NCBI RefSeq assembly: GCF_014284255.1
Contig: NZ_JACOFV010000017.1
Location: 53,701-117,700, forward strand
Direction of reading: 5' to 3'
DNA: 64,000 bases
Source: Cognatundibacterium jejuense
GTDB taxonomy: Bacteria > Pseudomonadota > Gammaproteobacteria > Burkholderiales > Burkholderiaceae_D
Shown: piece by piece, positions 8,648-16,586 of the stretch
Layout: each line of letters begins with the position of its first letter
Position numbering within the stretch: position 1 is the first letter of the stretch
Made by a program: the position numbers and the translations under genes
The notes under the pieces: generated by a model
Database searches by the model: none
The model's input: only the letters and a program-made list of their open reading frames with translations
Told to the model about the DNA's origin: nothing

Positions 8648-9592
8648 ATGATTAAAGGACTTGCTATCACACCACCAGTTCTGGGAAGAATATCGATTGG
8701 GAAAGTGATTGAGAGAAATGGTAAACGTCTTCCAGAAAAAGATGATCAATTTACGATCACGTCGCAAGTACAGAGCCGCGATGGATGGGTTGCGCACCCA
8801 ATCGATGAAGAATTGCGTCAAGCCGCTCCAAATGGGAAGTTGCGCTCGATTCCTGTTCGTGTCTTATTCAATGATCCCGATTTGAATCTACGTGCGGAAT
8901 ATAGTTTATTTGATCGTCAGAATGGACGGCCTTTATGCGTTGGTAATGGAGAAACGTGCAAACGGCTCACTGCGAGTGGCATGCAAACACTACCTTGTCC
9001 GGCACCGGAAAGCTGCGAGCTTGCAAAGGGACAGGCTTGCAAACCATATGGGCGCTTGAATGTCCAGATAGGTGATGAAGATGACGTGGGAAGTTTCATT
9101 TTTAGGACGACAGGCTTTAATAGTATCCGTTGCCTAACTGCTCGTCTCCATTACTACAAGGCAGTCTCGGGCAATCTCTTAGCGTGCTTACCACTGGAAT
9201 TACGTTTGAGAGGTAAAAGCACCACGCAAAGCCATCGATCTGCAATCTACTATGCTGACCTGACAATACGCGATGGCATGAGTTTGGAAGCAGCAATTCA
9301 AATGGCAAAGCAACTCCACGCACACAGACAAGCTGGTGGATACATGCAGGAAGACTTAGATCAGACAGTGCGTGAAGGATTTGCCAATGGTGCGTTTGAG
9401 GATAGTGAAGAAGATGCGAGCGACATTGTCGAGGAATTCTTTAATGCATCGGCGGTAGATATATCAATAACCAACGATCTGATGCCTTCTAGCCCGGAAA
9501 CTGTGAATGCCTCGAAACCAAAACTGAAACCTAAGCTCATGGAAAAGTTGGAACAAAGAGCCGCGTTACTGCCCTCAGCTCAGTCGAATTAA
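8648..9592 (+). CDS. Recombination directionality factor-like (Gp3-like) protein
   Basis: The 314-residue protein has a cysteine-rich core, Cys97, Cys104, Cys117, Cys123 and Cys131, ending in QACKPYGRLNVQI. This Cys pattern plus 'CKPYGRL' resembles Gp3-like phage recombination directionality factors and the 'hydrolase or metal-binding' proteins of betaproteobacterial plasmids and ICEs. Those factors bind a serine integrase to switch it to excision; no integrase is visible here, so that role is only inferred from the family. The start at ATG 8648 has AGGAG nine bases upstream. The C-terminal third is acidic and low-complexity. The IS ends 43 bases upstream and probably removed or replaced its promoter. 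Confidence 0.72.
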   Translation: MIKGLAITPPVLGRISIGKVIERNGKRLPEKDDQFTITSQVQSRDGWVAHPIDEELRQAAPNGKLRSIPVRVLFNDPDLNLRAEYSLFDRQNGRPLCVGNGETCKRLTASGMQTLPCPAPESCELAKGQACKPYGRLNVQIGDEDDVGSFIFRTTGFNSIRCLTARLHYYKAVSGNLLACLPLELRLRGKSTTQSHRSAIYYADLTIRDGMSLEAAIQMAKQLHAHRQAGGYMQEDLDQTVREGFANGAFEDSEEDASDIVEEFFNASAVDISITNDLMPSSPETVNASKPKLKPKLMEKLEQRAALLPSAQSN

Positions 9593-9663
9593 ACATTCTC
9601 CTCTGAACAAACAGCCGTTCTATTGAATATAAAACTTCATAAAAGCGGTTTCGCCAAAGCATA

Positions 9664-9686
9664 ACTCCCTCGATGGGAGTTTTTTT
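9664..9686 (+). terminator. Rho-independent terminator
   Basis: ACTCCC (9664-9669) pairs with GGGAGT (9675-9680) over the loop TCGAT, followed by six T residues, 70 bases after the stop of the gene at 8648. Confidence 0.85.
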
Positions 9687-9777
9687 ATGACCTAGCCATG
9701 GATGCGTGTCGGCAATAAAACGAACACAAATCCATGGCTTAACCACAATTTCGATTTTTTAAATTGATAGGTGAATC

Positions 9778-10128
9778 ATGACAAAGCAACATACTGCATT
9801 AGCAGCAAACACAAACAACGCGCTAAAAAACTCGGCACCAACACAAGAACCTATCCCTCTTTTCCCTTTAGGCAAAGTGGTTGCAACACCAAATGCGCTA
9901 GCTTGCCTGACCAACTACTCGCGCATGACCGAGCAGTTACTCTTACGGCATCAATCTGGGGACTGGGGTGATGTGCATGAGGAAGATGCAGAAGCCAATG
10001 TTGATGCGGTCAACAACAGTCATCGCATTATATCGAGCTATGTAATTAACCCATCAGGTCAGATGATCTGGATCATTACGGAGGCTGATCGCAGTGTAAC
10101 AACATTACTTTTGCCGGATGATTACTGA
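9778..10128 (+). CDS. Conserved plasmid/ICE-type small protein of unknown function
   Basis: The 116-residue protein has a conserved-looking core: PLFPLGKVVATPNAL, then RHQSGDWGDV, then a C-terminal MIWIITEADRSVTTLLLP. I recall proteins with this pattern on plasmids and integrative elements beside DUF932 and YqaJ genes, but no biochemical role is established. ATG at 9778 follows an A-rich leader with weak GGTG; the N-terminal 30 residues are Ala/Asn-rich and look disordered. It closes the rightward replication/recombination module. Confidence 0.75.
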   Translation: MTKQHTALAANTNNALKNSAPTQEPIPLFPLGKVVATPNALACLTNYSRMTEQLLLRHQSGDWGDVHEEDAEANVDAVNNSHRIISSYVINPSGQMIWIITEADRSVTTLLLPDDY

Positions 10129-10194
10129 AATTATTAGATTTTTTAGAAAATCGAATGACGTCTTCAATCAAAATCAAAACAGTGAAAAGTTGGT

Positions 10195-10533
10195 TTACCT
10201 TAACCGCGTCTTTTTCTGTTGAATAACTATTTTAGCTGGGTTTACTCTTCTCGCTATCCCATCAGGTTTCAATGAGATATTAATAGGCGCAAACAAGTCT
10301 GAAAGCGTGATATCTAGGGCATAACACAAATTTGCCAAAGTCAAAACAGAAGGATTTCCAACACCTCGTTCTATTTGAGAAATGTAAGTCCTATCTACCT
10401 CTGCGTAAAACGCCAAAGTTTCCTGCGATTTGTTACTTGCAATCCGCAGCTTTTTTAGATTTTTACCGACCGCTGTGCAAACAGTATTTCGCTTATCAAC
10501 GGTCGATTTCTTTGTAGGAGGATTCATGGGCAT
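10195..10533 (-). CDS. XRE-family helix-turn-helix regulator
   Basis: The 112-residue protein has a Cro/CI-type HTH at about 22-81 (VGKNLKKLR...SQETLAFYAEVDRTYISQIERG...PSVLTLANLCYAL). The RTYISQIERG segment is the classic recognition-helix consensus. The start is ATG at 10533, or ATG at 10527 two codons later; neither has a strong ribosome site. A perfect 8-bp inverted repeat overlaps the start codon, which suggests autoregulation. It is divergent from the lipoprotein gene at 10786, so it may control that cassette. Confidence 0.88.
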   Translation of the reverse strand: MPMNPPTKKSTVDKRNTVCTAVGKNLKKLRIASNKSQETLAFYAEVDRTYISQIERGVGNPSVLTLANLCYALDITLSDLFAPINISLKPDGIARRVNPAKIVIQQKKTRLR

Positions 10534-10546
10534 TTATCATGCCCAT
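10526..10546. promoter_or_regulatory. Candidate operator of the XRE regulator
   Basis: ATGGGCAT (10526-10533) and ATGCCCAT (10539-10546) form a perfect inverted repeat around TTATC, directly over the start codon of the XRE gene. This suits autorepression. Confidence 0.45.
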
Positions 10547-10785
10547 TTGTTGATTGATTAACGACGGCATATAAACAACGTTTACTTGTTTATTATATTC
10601 AACATATAATTCTTATTCTTGCTTAACTCTTAACACTCGCTATTTCATTCTCGTTGAATATTTCAAATAAAGTGGCTATGCATGAATTCAATTCTTCTGA
10701 GACTGTTGTATTCGCAAAGTTCCTCTCGAATACCTAGCATAGACTGAGCCCCAAGAGGAAGGCATAAATTTTTAAAGGTTACTCC

Positions 10786-11748
10786 ATGCTGTCAACTTAT
10801 CGCCATTTTCACTTTAAAGTCCTACCAATATTTATGCTCACCATATTGAGTGGGTGCAATCCAAAACCACCAGCTTGTGGTGATGAACAAACCCAGTCAG
10901 CATTGCGCAGTACCCTTGTTGAACAAACCCAAAAGATAGTTGCGAACATGCAGCCAGGCGCAGAAACTAGCGGACAGGCTGGTTTCAAAAGCTATTTTTC
11001 GGGACTAGTAATCGGTTTATCGAACATCACTTCAGACGGTTACGATTCGAATGCCAAGAAGTATAGCTGCCACGCTCAAGTCACATTCAACGGCAATAAT
11101 TTCCCAAATGAATCAATACTGCCAATTGACTACCACACGCAATCAACAGAAGACTCCGCGTCACAAAAATGGGTATTGCAGTTGGATGGAAAACCAGAAC
11201 TTGTCAATGTTCTAGCGAAAGAAGCAATTAAAAATCTAGAGGCACAAAATAAAGCGTCAAAGCTTAAAACAATAGAAATAGCACCGAGCGATGCAGTTTA
11301 TTTTGAGAAAGAAAACACAGGGAAAGATACAACTCCAATCAGAATTGCAACGCGGTTTGGAACGTTATCTGTCAGCACAGAGGACAAACTTTTACTTAAC
11401 GGTAGGCCAACTACACCACAACTTGATGGAAATAATGATCTCACCCTTTTAGATACGAAGAGTGTCGGTGACCAGGACATCGTACTCATTAAAAATACTG
11501 GTGGCAGTGGATGTCCCGCCACGTTCTATTTTGTTCAACTCAGCAAAACTGGCCTATCAATCTCAAAAGAATTTGGAACCTGTTCGGATGCGTACCACCT
11601 TAATCAAACAGGCAATAGTTTAAACGTCACTATGCCTGGATTTCTTGGCCCATTTGAACCAGAACAAAACCGATCTGCAGCAGAAAAACAGAAGCATACA
11701 TTTACTTTAGACAACGGCATTCTCAGTGAAAATGGAAAACCACTCTGA
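10786..11748 (+). CDS. Predicted lipoprotein of unknown function
   Basis: The 320-residue protein starts with a lipoprotein signal: a hydrophobic stretch KVLPIFMLTI, then the lipobox LSGC with the lipidated Cys24. No domain is recognised. The mature part has further Cys residues (Cys32, one in KYSCHAQV, one in GGSGCPATF and one in FGTCSDAY), which may form disulfides in the periplasm. It is the first of three closely spaced rightward genes (gaps of 54 and 36 bases) and is divergent from the XRE regulator. The C-terminal half has a repeated beta-type pattern. Function is unknown. Confidence 0.8.
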   Translation: MLSTYRHFHFKVLPIFMLTILSGCNPKPPACGDEQTQSALRSTLVEQTQKIVANMQPGAETSGQAGFKSYFSGLVIGLSNITSDGYDSNAKKYSCHAQVTFNGNNFPNESILPIDYHTQSTEDSASQKWVLQLDGKPELVNVLAKEAIKNLEAQNKASKLKTIEIAPSDAVYFEKENTGKDTTPIRIATRFGTLSVSTEDKLLLNGRPTTPQLDGNNDLTLLDTKSVGDQDIVLIKNTGGSGCPATFYFVQLSKTGLSISKEFGTCSDAYHLNQTGNSLNVTMPGFLGPFEPEQNRSAAEKQKHTFTLDNGILSENGKPL

Positions 11749-11802
11749 ACGTCCCAAGGACAAAACATCTAGACCGTACATTGCAGTGCTAATGCGATAG
11801 AT

Positions 11803-12987
11803 GTGAATAGCACTCGCTTTCGCCAGCGATGCTTTGCGGCATTCACCCTTCCCCTCGAGGCCATCTTGAATACTGATCACTACAATAATGAATTAATAAG
11901 TATTTTACAAAAACATCAAAGCGGAAGTTTTTATGTTGGGACTTACTTGCCGCCTGAAAAAGTACGTAATGCCACTGCGCACTTTCCTATTCCGCGACAA
12001 GAGACAATTCTCGGACTAATTGACTGTACCGTATTTGGCTCTTGCAAAAACGGACTAGCCATTACCAATAACGGCCTGATTTGGAAAAATGACTGGGCGA
12101 CAGATTCAGCACGAACATCATTAACTTGGCGAGAGCTTATCGATCTCAAAGAGTCTATACAAGCGCTCGAGTTTAAAGTCATTTTTGCTCACAACATACA
12201 TCTCGGCTTGGCTGGAAGTTCTGTAAAACCTACAAATTTTATTGCACTCTGCTATGAATTAATCGACTTCTTTGTAAGCACAGAATCGATACATCAACAA
12301 CATCATCAAGATGATACAAACAATGACGATATTGATCCCAGTCTATTGAGTAAATGCATATTGATTAAGTTGGTTGCAAGATTCGTCAAATCTGACGGGG
12401 CCATTTCGCGAAAGGAGATTGACTTTATAGAAGAGCTTTTTGACGTCATGAGTAACCACGATGCGACTGAAAAAAGGATCTTCATTAATTTCTTCAACAA
12501 GGTAAAAGACATGTCAACGCCTTTCGAAGAAATTACCAATGCACTGCGCCAAAACCCAGCTACTGACGATGAAGATTTTTTCTCTGGGGTCTATGAATTG
12601 CTGTGGGAACTAGCATTAATTGATGGGCAATTAAGTCCCATTAAACACGATCTACTGAAAACGCTTCGCTGGCAATTAGGACTTCATCAATCGGCTTACG
12701 AAGAAAGTGCTGCAGATCACTTGGGAGCAGGCTTCAACAAAGATTCAAAACCTAAGGGCAACGAAGTTCACTTAACCCATCTCAATAGCTATTTCGAGCT
12801 CCTCGGCTGCGCGTGTAACTCATCCGATACCGAGATCAAAACGGCCTACCGACGAAAGATGTCCGCGCTTCACCCTGACAAACTTCAGTCGAAAGATTTG
12901 GCAGAAGAATTATTGCAATTTGCCAATCAACAAGTACAGAAAATCAATGTGGCTTACGAAGAAATAATGAAATCTCGAAACTATTAA
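11803..12987 (+). CDS. PH-like/TerB/DnaJ-domain protein (DjlA-like architecture)
   Basis: The 394-residue protein starts at GTG 11803; no ATG lies early in the frame. Three regions can be seen. Residues about 25-150 contain ILGLIDCTVFGSCKNGLAITNNGLIWKN, which resembles PH-like domains of bacterial stress proteins. Residues about 180-305 form a TerB-like helical domain with paired 'FVKSDGAISRKEIDFI' and 'LALIDGQLSPIKHDLL' segments. Residues 326-394 are a J-domain with HPD at 357-359. J-domains recruit and stimulate DnaK; TerB plus J is the order in DjlA, but DjlA has an N-terminal membrane helix, which is missing here. It probably recruits DnaK to an envelope or defence complex. Confidence 0.82.
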   Translation: MNSTRFRQRCFAAFTLPLEAILNTDHYNNELISILQKHQSGSFYVGTYLPPEKVRNATAHFPIPRQETILGLIDCTVFGSCKNGLAITNNGLIWKNDWATDSARTSLTWRELIDLKESIQALEFKVIFAHNIHLGLAGSSVKPTNFIALCYELIDFFVSTESIHQQHHQDDTNNDDIDPSLLSKCILIKLVARFVKSDGAISRKEIDFIEELFDVMSNHDATEKRIFINFFNKVKDMSTPFEEITNALRQNPATDDEDFFSGVYELLWELALIDGQLSPIKHDLLKTLRWQLGLHQSAYEESAADHLGAGFNKDSKPKGNEVHLTHLNSYFELLGCACNSSDTEIKTAYRRKMSALHPDKLQSKDLAEELLQFANQQVQKINVAYEEIMKSRNY

Positions 12988-13023
12988 TTCACCCCATTTA
13001 GTCAATTTATCCAGGAGAAAATC

Positions 13024-13254
13024 ATGACTTTAAAACAAAGAGTAATTTCAATTTATCTTGCATTAACCGTCTTATTCGGTCTATACGGCTGGTTGTTTGG
13101 GCAATCGAGTAACAAGGGACTTTTTTATAACCTTGGAATAGGCCTAGTCTGGCCTACTATTATTTTTCCAGCACTTGGAACTGCAATTTCAACGATCTTA
13201 ATCGTGATAATTGTTATCCTTGTTCTCGTATTGGGGAAAAATACCAGTAACTAA
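13024..13254 (+). CDS. Small membrane protein, two predicted helices
   Basis: The 76-residue protein has two hydrophobic segments, at about 7-25 and 45-70, separated by a short Gly/Asn loop. CCAGGAG lies eight bases upstream of ATG. No family is recognised. It follows the TerB/DnaJ gene by 36 bases and is probably its membrane partner. Confidence 0.65.
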   Translation: MTLKQRVISIYLALTVLFGLYGWLFGQSSNKGLFYNLGIGLVWPTIIFPALGTAISTILIVIIVILVLVLGKNTSN

Positions 13255-13597
13255 TCCGAACTAATAAAAATCAATACAGCGAGACCATTATTACTGATCT
13301 CACTGTATTGAACGTTTTCACCTCTTTCACAATTAATTTTATGCGGTTACGACAGTTCCCTGAACGAGACAGGTGCCGTAATATTTGGCAGGCATAGTAG
13401 CATTACAAGGAAAGCAACACTTTTACCTCTATGTCCACTCCGGTTGTTTGACATGAATATTTTTATCTAATTTTTCACTCATGGTTCTAGATAAATATTG
13501 TTTTTGTCGATTTAATTTAATATTGATAAATGAACTAAAATTTTCAGCTTATGTAAATCAACGCCTCATTTTCCTATTGGCACCGATAAATTTACCG
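13255..13597. other. Intergenic region between convergent genes
   Basis: No gene is supported here. The only clear structure is the stem-loop at 13272-13310. The rest is AT-rich and lies between the cassette above and the leftward Gp2-like gene; it may hold an element junction. Confidence 0.5.
13272..13310. terminator. Possible bidirectional terminator stem-loop
   Basis: CAATACAGCGAGA (13272-13284) pairs with TCTCACTGTATTG (13298-13310) with one mismatch. The T-tract is weak, so the terminator role is uncertain. Confidence 0.45.
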
Positions 13598-14707
13598 TCA
13601 AAGCACCCCATAGTCAGGCAAAGGGCGCCACTCTTGCTTACGAGGCCTACCCAATTTGACATTTGGAATTTCAGGCATCACGCCTCGTTTAATTGTTTTG
13701 ATTTGATCTCCCGTCTTAACCTTGATCATCTGCTCGGTCTTGCAAGCGTATTTGACAATCTGCTCATGTACGTTACGACGCCCCTCCTCATCGCTACCAT
13801 GAATTAACCCAACAGCACATCGGCCTAAACTTTTAAAGTCAGCACTGTGCTTATTGCAGTTCCAATAATCGCCATCTCCGTTGGTGACTTTATCCCTCCA
13901 ATACTCTCCTATCTGCTGCGCTAAATAAATGTGACTCGATGGCTTACATACAGAGCCGTTAAAGAATAAGGTTACGTGGGAATGCACACCCTTCTCAATC
14001 CCATATTCCAACTTCACGATACGTCCTACCACGCCATTGAATAATTGATTGCCTCGCATGTTGTCAAATAAATGACCGAGATCATCATTCAACCGATGTA
14101 AAGAAGGAAGAACTAACAAATTTTTTCGATAAAACAAGTCTAAACGAATCACAACCAATCGATCATTGGTAGCAAATAAAGCCTCGGTATATTTGCAGTA
14201 CTCATTGAGGCGCTGGGTAGCCTCATAGGCTATGACATTCAATATAGTCTTTACCGATGGGGTCTGGCATTGAATGAAAACATGTTTCAAATTAGCTGTA
14301 AAGATACAGAAAACTCTCGCCTCCCATTCAATGATTGAACCTAGACTGCATTCTCGCTTCAATTTTTCCCATTTTTCACTGAGTTGCTGCAATTTCGCTC
14401 TACGACAGCTACCTTTAAATATATCAACGTAGGGGTGATATCTATACTCTTTCGGCAAACGGTCTACCACGTCGATAAAATCTACAACTATCTGCATTAC
14501 TGACTGTTGCCAGTCATCTGCGTTAGCACGAAGATATGGTTTTAGAAAGGTCTCAAGAGTCGGTATAGCTTGCGCTTGGATCATGGCATGCAAACACACA
14601 TACAACTTGTCCAAGCTGTCTACCGCATTAAATTGATGTGTCACTTCGTTTGATAGACGTGGCAATACAATGCCACTCTCAGAAGAGATAGGTAAGGTCG
14701 ATTTCAT
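13598..14707 (-). CDS. Inovirus Gp2-family replication-like protein
   Basis: The 369-residue protein matches the Inovirus_Gp2 pattern. It has KGVHSHVTLFFNG with the HxH of a HUH-type nicking fold, then LAQQIGEYWRDKVTNGDGDYWNCN, then GLIHGSDEEGRRNVHEQIVKYACK and GVMPEIP near the C-terminus. Gp2-type proteins are the presumed rolling-circle initiators of filamentous phages and related satellites. A Tyr downstream of the HxH (IVKYACK) could be the nicking residue; this is inferred. The C-terminus LGRPRKQEWRP is basic. It is leftward, and upstream DNA (14708-14950) carries three hairpins that could be its origin. Confidence 0.8.
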   Translation of the reverse strand: MKSTLPISSESGIVLPRLSNEVTHQFNAVDSLDKLYVCLHAMIQAQAIPTLETFLKPYLRANADDWQQSVMQIVVDFIDVVDRLPKEYRYHPYVDIFKGSCRRAKLQQLSEKWEKLKRECSLGSIIEWEARVFCIFTANLKHVFIQCQTPSVKTILNVIAYEATQRLNEYCKYTEALFATNDRLVVIRLDLFYRKNLLVLPSLHRLNDDLGHLFDNMRGNQLFNGVVGRIVKLEYGIEKGVHSHVTLFFNGSVCKPSSHIYLAQQIGEYWRDKVTNGDGDYWNCNKHSADFKSLGRCAVGLIHGSDEEGRRNVHEQIVKYACKTEQMIKVKTGDQIKTIKRGVMPEIPNVKLGRPRKQEWRPLPDYGVL

Positions 14708-15329
14708 AGTAAATACAATTGAAAAATAAATAACAGACCTAGTACGGTCTTTGTTCGATGATGAGAATTGCTACCAGATAGTGGTAGCACGTTTGATGTA
14801 TCGAGTTACTACAGAGCACTTCTGAGTAGTGCAATGAATGGGTTCAAACAGGTGTGACCGATTCAAAATTGGTCTACACGTCAGTGCGTGTAAAAGACCA
14901 ACCAACATTGCTGATTTGCGTCGTCACGCAATGATCACTGGTTCAATATGTGATTCAGTTCTTTGAGTAACTTTAGAAGTTGACTGATTGCTTCAAGGGA
15001 AACTAGCGACTATGATCAGATCAAAACAATATGCTTTCTTGGTAGAAATTACCAATACACATCACTATCTTTGCATTTGCTTTATTCATAATAGATATCA
15101 ATTGATATCTTGCTCTTTATGTCTAACTTTATATTTGGTAATTATTAATCATATAAATAACCGAAATGCGATCAGGTACTGATTCCCGAGGTTTTGTGTT
15201 TCAAAGTATAAAATTGAACAGGCTGGGATGGTGAAATGAAAGAAGTCATTTATACACAGTTGGCTGTGAAATAAACACAATGAGCAACTGTCAGTTTATT
15301 GACGCTGACTGCTGACAGTAGCGCGATGT
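14708..15329. other. Structured non-coding region upstream of Gp2-like gene
   Basis: No convincing gene lies here. It contains three stem-loops at 14769-14937, an AT-rich block, and a further inverted repeat ACTGTCAG/CTGACAGT (15287-15294 and 15312-15319). The right end, from about 15246, reads as the out-of-frame tail of the AlpA-like gene. Confidence 0.55.
14769..14937. repeat. Cluster of three stem-loops, candidate replication origin
   Basis: The stem-loops are TGCTACC/GGTAGCA (14769-14789); TACACG/CGTGTA with outer GGTC/GACC (14871-14899); and TTGCGT/ACGCAA with outer TGAT/ATCA (14912-14937). They lie directly upstream of the Rep-like gene. The origin role is inferred. Confidence 0.4.
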
Positions 15330-15524
15330 TTATCCATACCATAACTTCAGACTCAAGCTGACACTTCCCCTGACAGTGGATAACAGCGAAATGGGTTTCG
15401 AAAAATTAGGATCATACTGTTTAGCATTTTTATATATACGTGCATAGACACTGCTGCGCTTAAAATCGGTGATAGCTTTCATTTGCTGTAAACGTACGAT
15501 GCGATGTGTGACGGTGGTATTCAT
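15330..15524 (-). pseudogene. AlpA-family regulator with C-terminal frameshift
   Basis: From ATG at 15524 the protein begins MNTTVTHRIVRLQQMKAITD and continues FKRSSVYARIYK, the AlpA-type winged-helix pattern. It keeps the KPISL motif, then diverges to SVSLSLKLWYG and stops at 15330. The +1 frame from about 15378 reads GKCQLESEVMVWI, which fits the conserved AlpA C-terminus (LESEV..WI). One base was therefore gained or lost near 15380. AlpA proteins activate excision in phages and satellites such as P4. The HTH itself is intact, so a truncated product may still bind DNA. Confidence 0.65.
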
Positions 15525-16019
15525 GGTGTGAGCCTCTGAGTGCAGCACTAGCTAGGTGGTAGGCGCGGATTGTAAAGATAGAAGAGAAATTCAGTCGCAG
15601 GACTGAACAGAACACGAAGCCCTAGCCAAACGCAGAGAAAGGGACATTAGGGTTTGAATTTGACGATGCTTTCTGGTGACGTTCGTTGCGGTTCGTCTGC
15701 CCCACACCATCACCATTGATGATATTTTTGTACTCTGATATTTTAGCCATCATAATCGGCACGTTTGCATAACGGGTTATTTTCGAGGACGGTAGATCGT
15801 AATGCTTCTATTTTTGTGGTGCTGTACATTCTGAATACCTTCACCGCAATAGGGCAATGAACAATTTTCGGTGTAAGCTATTTTTGATATTTTTGCTATT
15901 CGTAGCGGGAATAGCAAAAATAGCGAAGGGAAATGCTTTAAAAAAATGATTGGTTCAAGATTCTTTGTTCAAGTAATTCCCCAAACCCGTAACCAGGAAG
16001 GAGACGGGAATTTCACGAG
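15525..16019. other. Non-coding region rich in short inverted and direct repeats
   Basis: No gene is supported. A hairpin TTCAGTC/GACTGAA lies at 15590-15607, and the repeat array at 15723-15924 is described separately. The region lies between the AlpA pseudogene and an IS remnant, and may be a replication or regulatory locus of the element. Confidence 0.5.
15723..15924. repeat. Iteron-like TATTTTTG array with 14-bp palindrome
   Basis: TATTTTTG occurs at 15723-15730, 15809-15816, 15879-15886 and 15888-15895, and inverted at 15915-15922. The last two copies form a perfect 14-bp inverted repeat (15888-15901 with 15909-15922) around a 7-base loop. GCTATTTTTG at 15877-15886 is an alternative partner for 15915-15924. 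Confidence 0.6.
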
Positions 16020-16582
16020 GGGCTGTTGACGTTTGGTGCTAACGCTTTAAAAGAAAAGTGCAAACTCGTATTGTTGAGGCTCTCACATCAATGGTAGTTA
16101 TGGCAAAGCGCATCAACACGTTACTAGCGCAACAAGTCAGAATGCCGAAGCCATTACCAAGAGCTGCGCCGGCAATACCACAAAAATCCACTTAGCGTTG
16201 AATGCTCATGGTCTGCCTTTTGGATTAGACATCACTGGCGGCGAGGTCAACGACTGCTCGTAAGCACCATAACAGCCGGCCCAACTGCTAGGTGCTGAGG
16301 TGTTCGTCGCCGACAAAGGCTATGACAGCGAGCGCGTCCGGGAGCAGATTGAAGGGTAGGAAAAACGGGCGGTCATTCCCGGAAAATCGAATTCAGTCAA
16401 GGGGAAAGTCGGCATATATTCGAGTCAGTGCCGCTACCGATATTTGGTAGAAAACACTTTGCCTAACTCAAACATCACCGGGCATTCGCCAAACGGTATG
16501 ACAAATTGAAAAGAAACTACGAAAGCATGGTTGCCATCGCTTGTGGTTTTTTATGGCTGCCGATGTGAAACGTCAACAGCCC
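16020..16582. mobile_element. Degenerate IS5-family element with intact ends
   Basis: Perfect 15-bp terminal inverted repeats (GGGCTGTTGACGTTT at 16020-16034; its complement at 16568-16582) enclose only 563 bp. The interior is a decayed transposase fragment. No clear target duplication is seen. The size and preserved ends mean it could still be mobilised in trans, like a MITE. Confidence 0.8.
16156..16568 (+). pseudogene. IS5-family transposase remnant
   Basis: Fragments in different frames match an IS5/IS427-type transposase: TKIHLALNAHGLPFGLDITGG, EVFVADKGYDSERVREQIEG, RAVIPGKSNS, then FAKRYDKLKRNYESMVAIACGFLWLP at the end. Internal stops (for example after NDCS and after EQIEG) and frame changes make it non-functional; the N-terminal third is absent. 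Confidence 0.82.
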
Positions 16583-16586
16583 ATGC

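Noticed and set aside
13481..13807. Rightward 108-residue frame overlapping the Gp2-like gene
   Set aside because: It runs antisense over the conserved 3' end of the Gp2-like gene and lacks any family signature.
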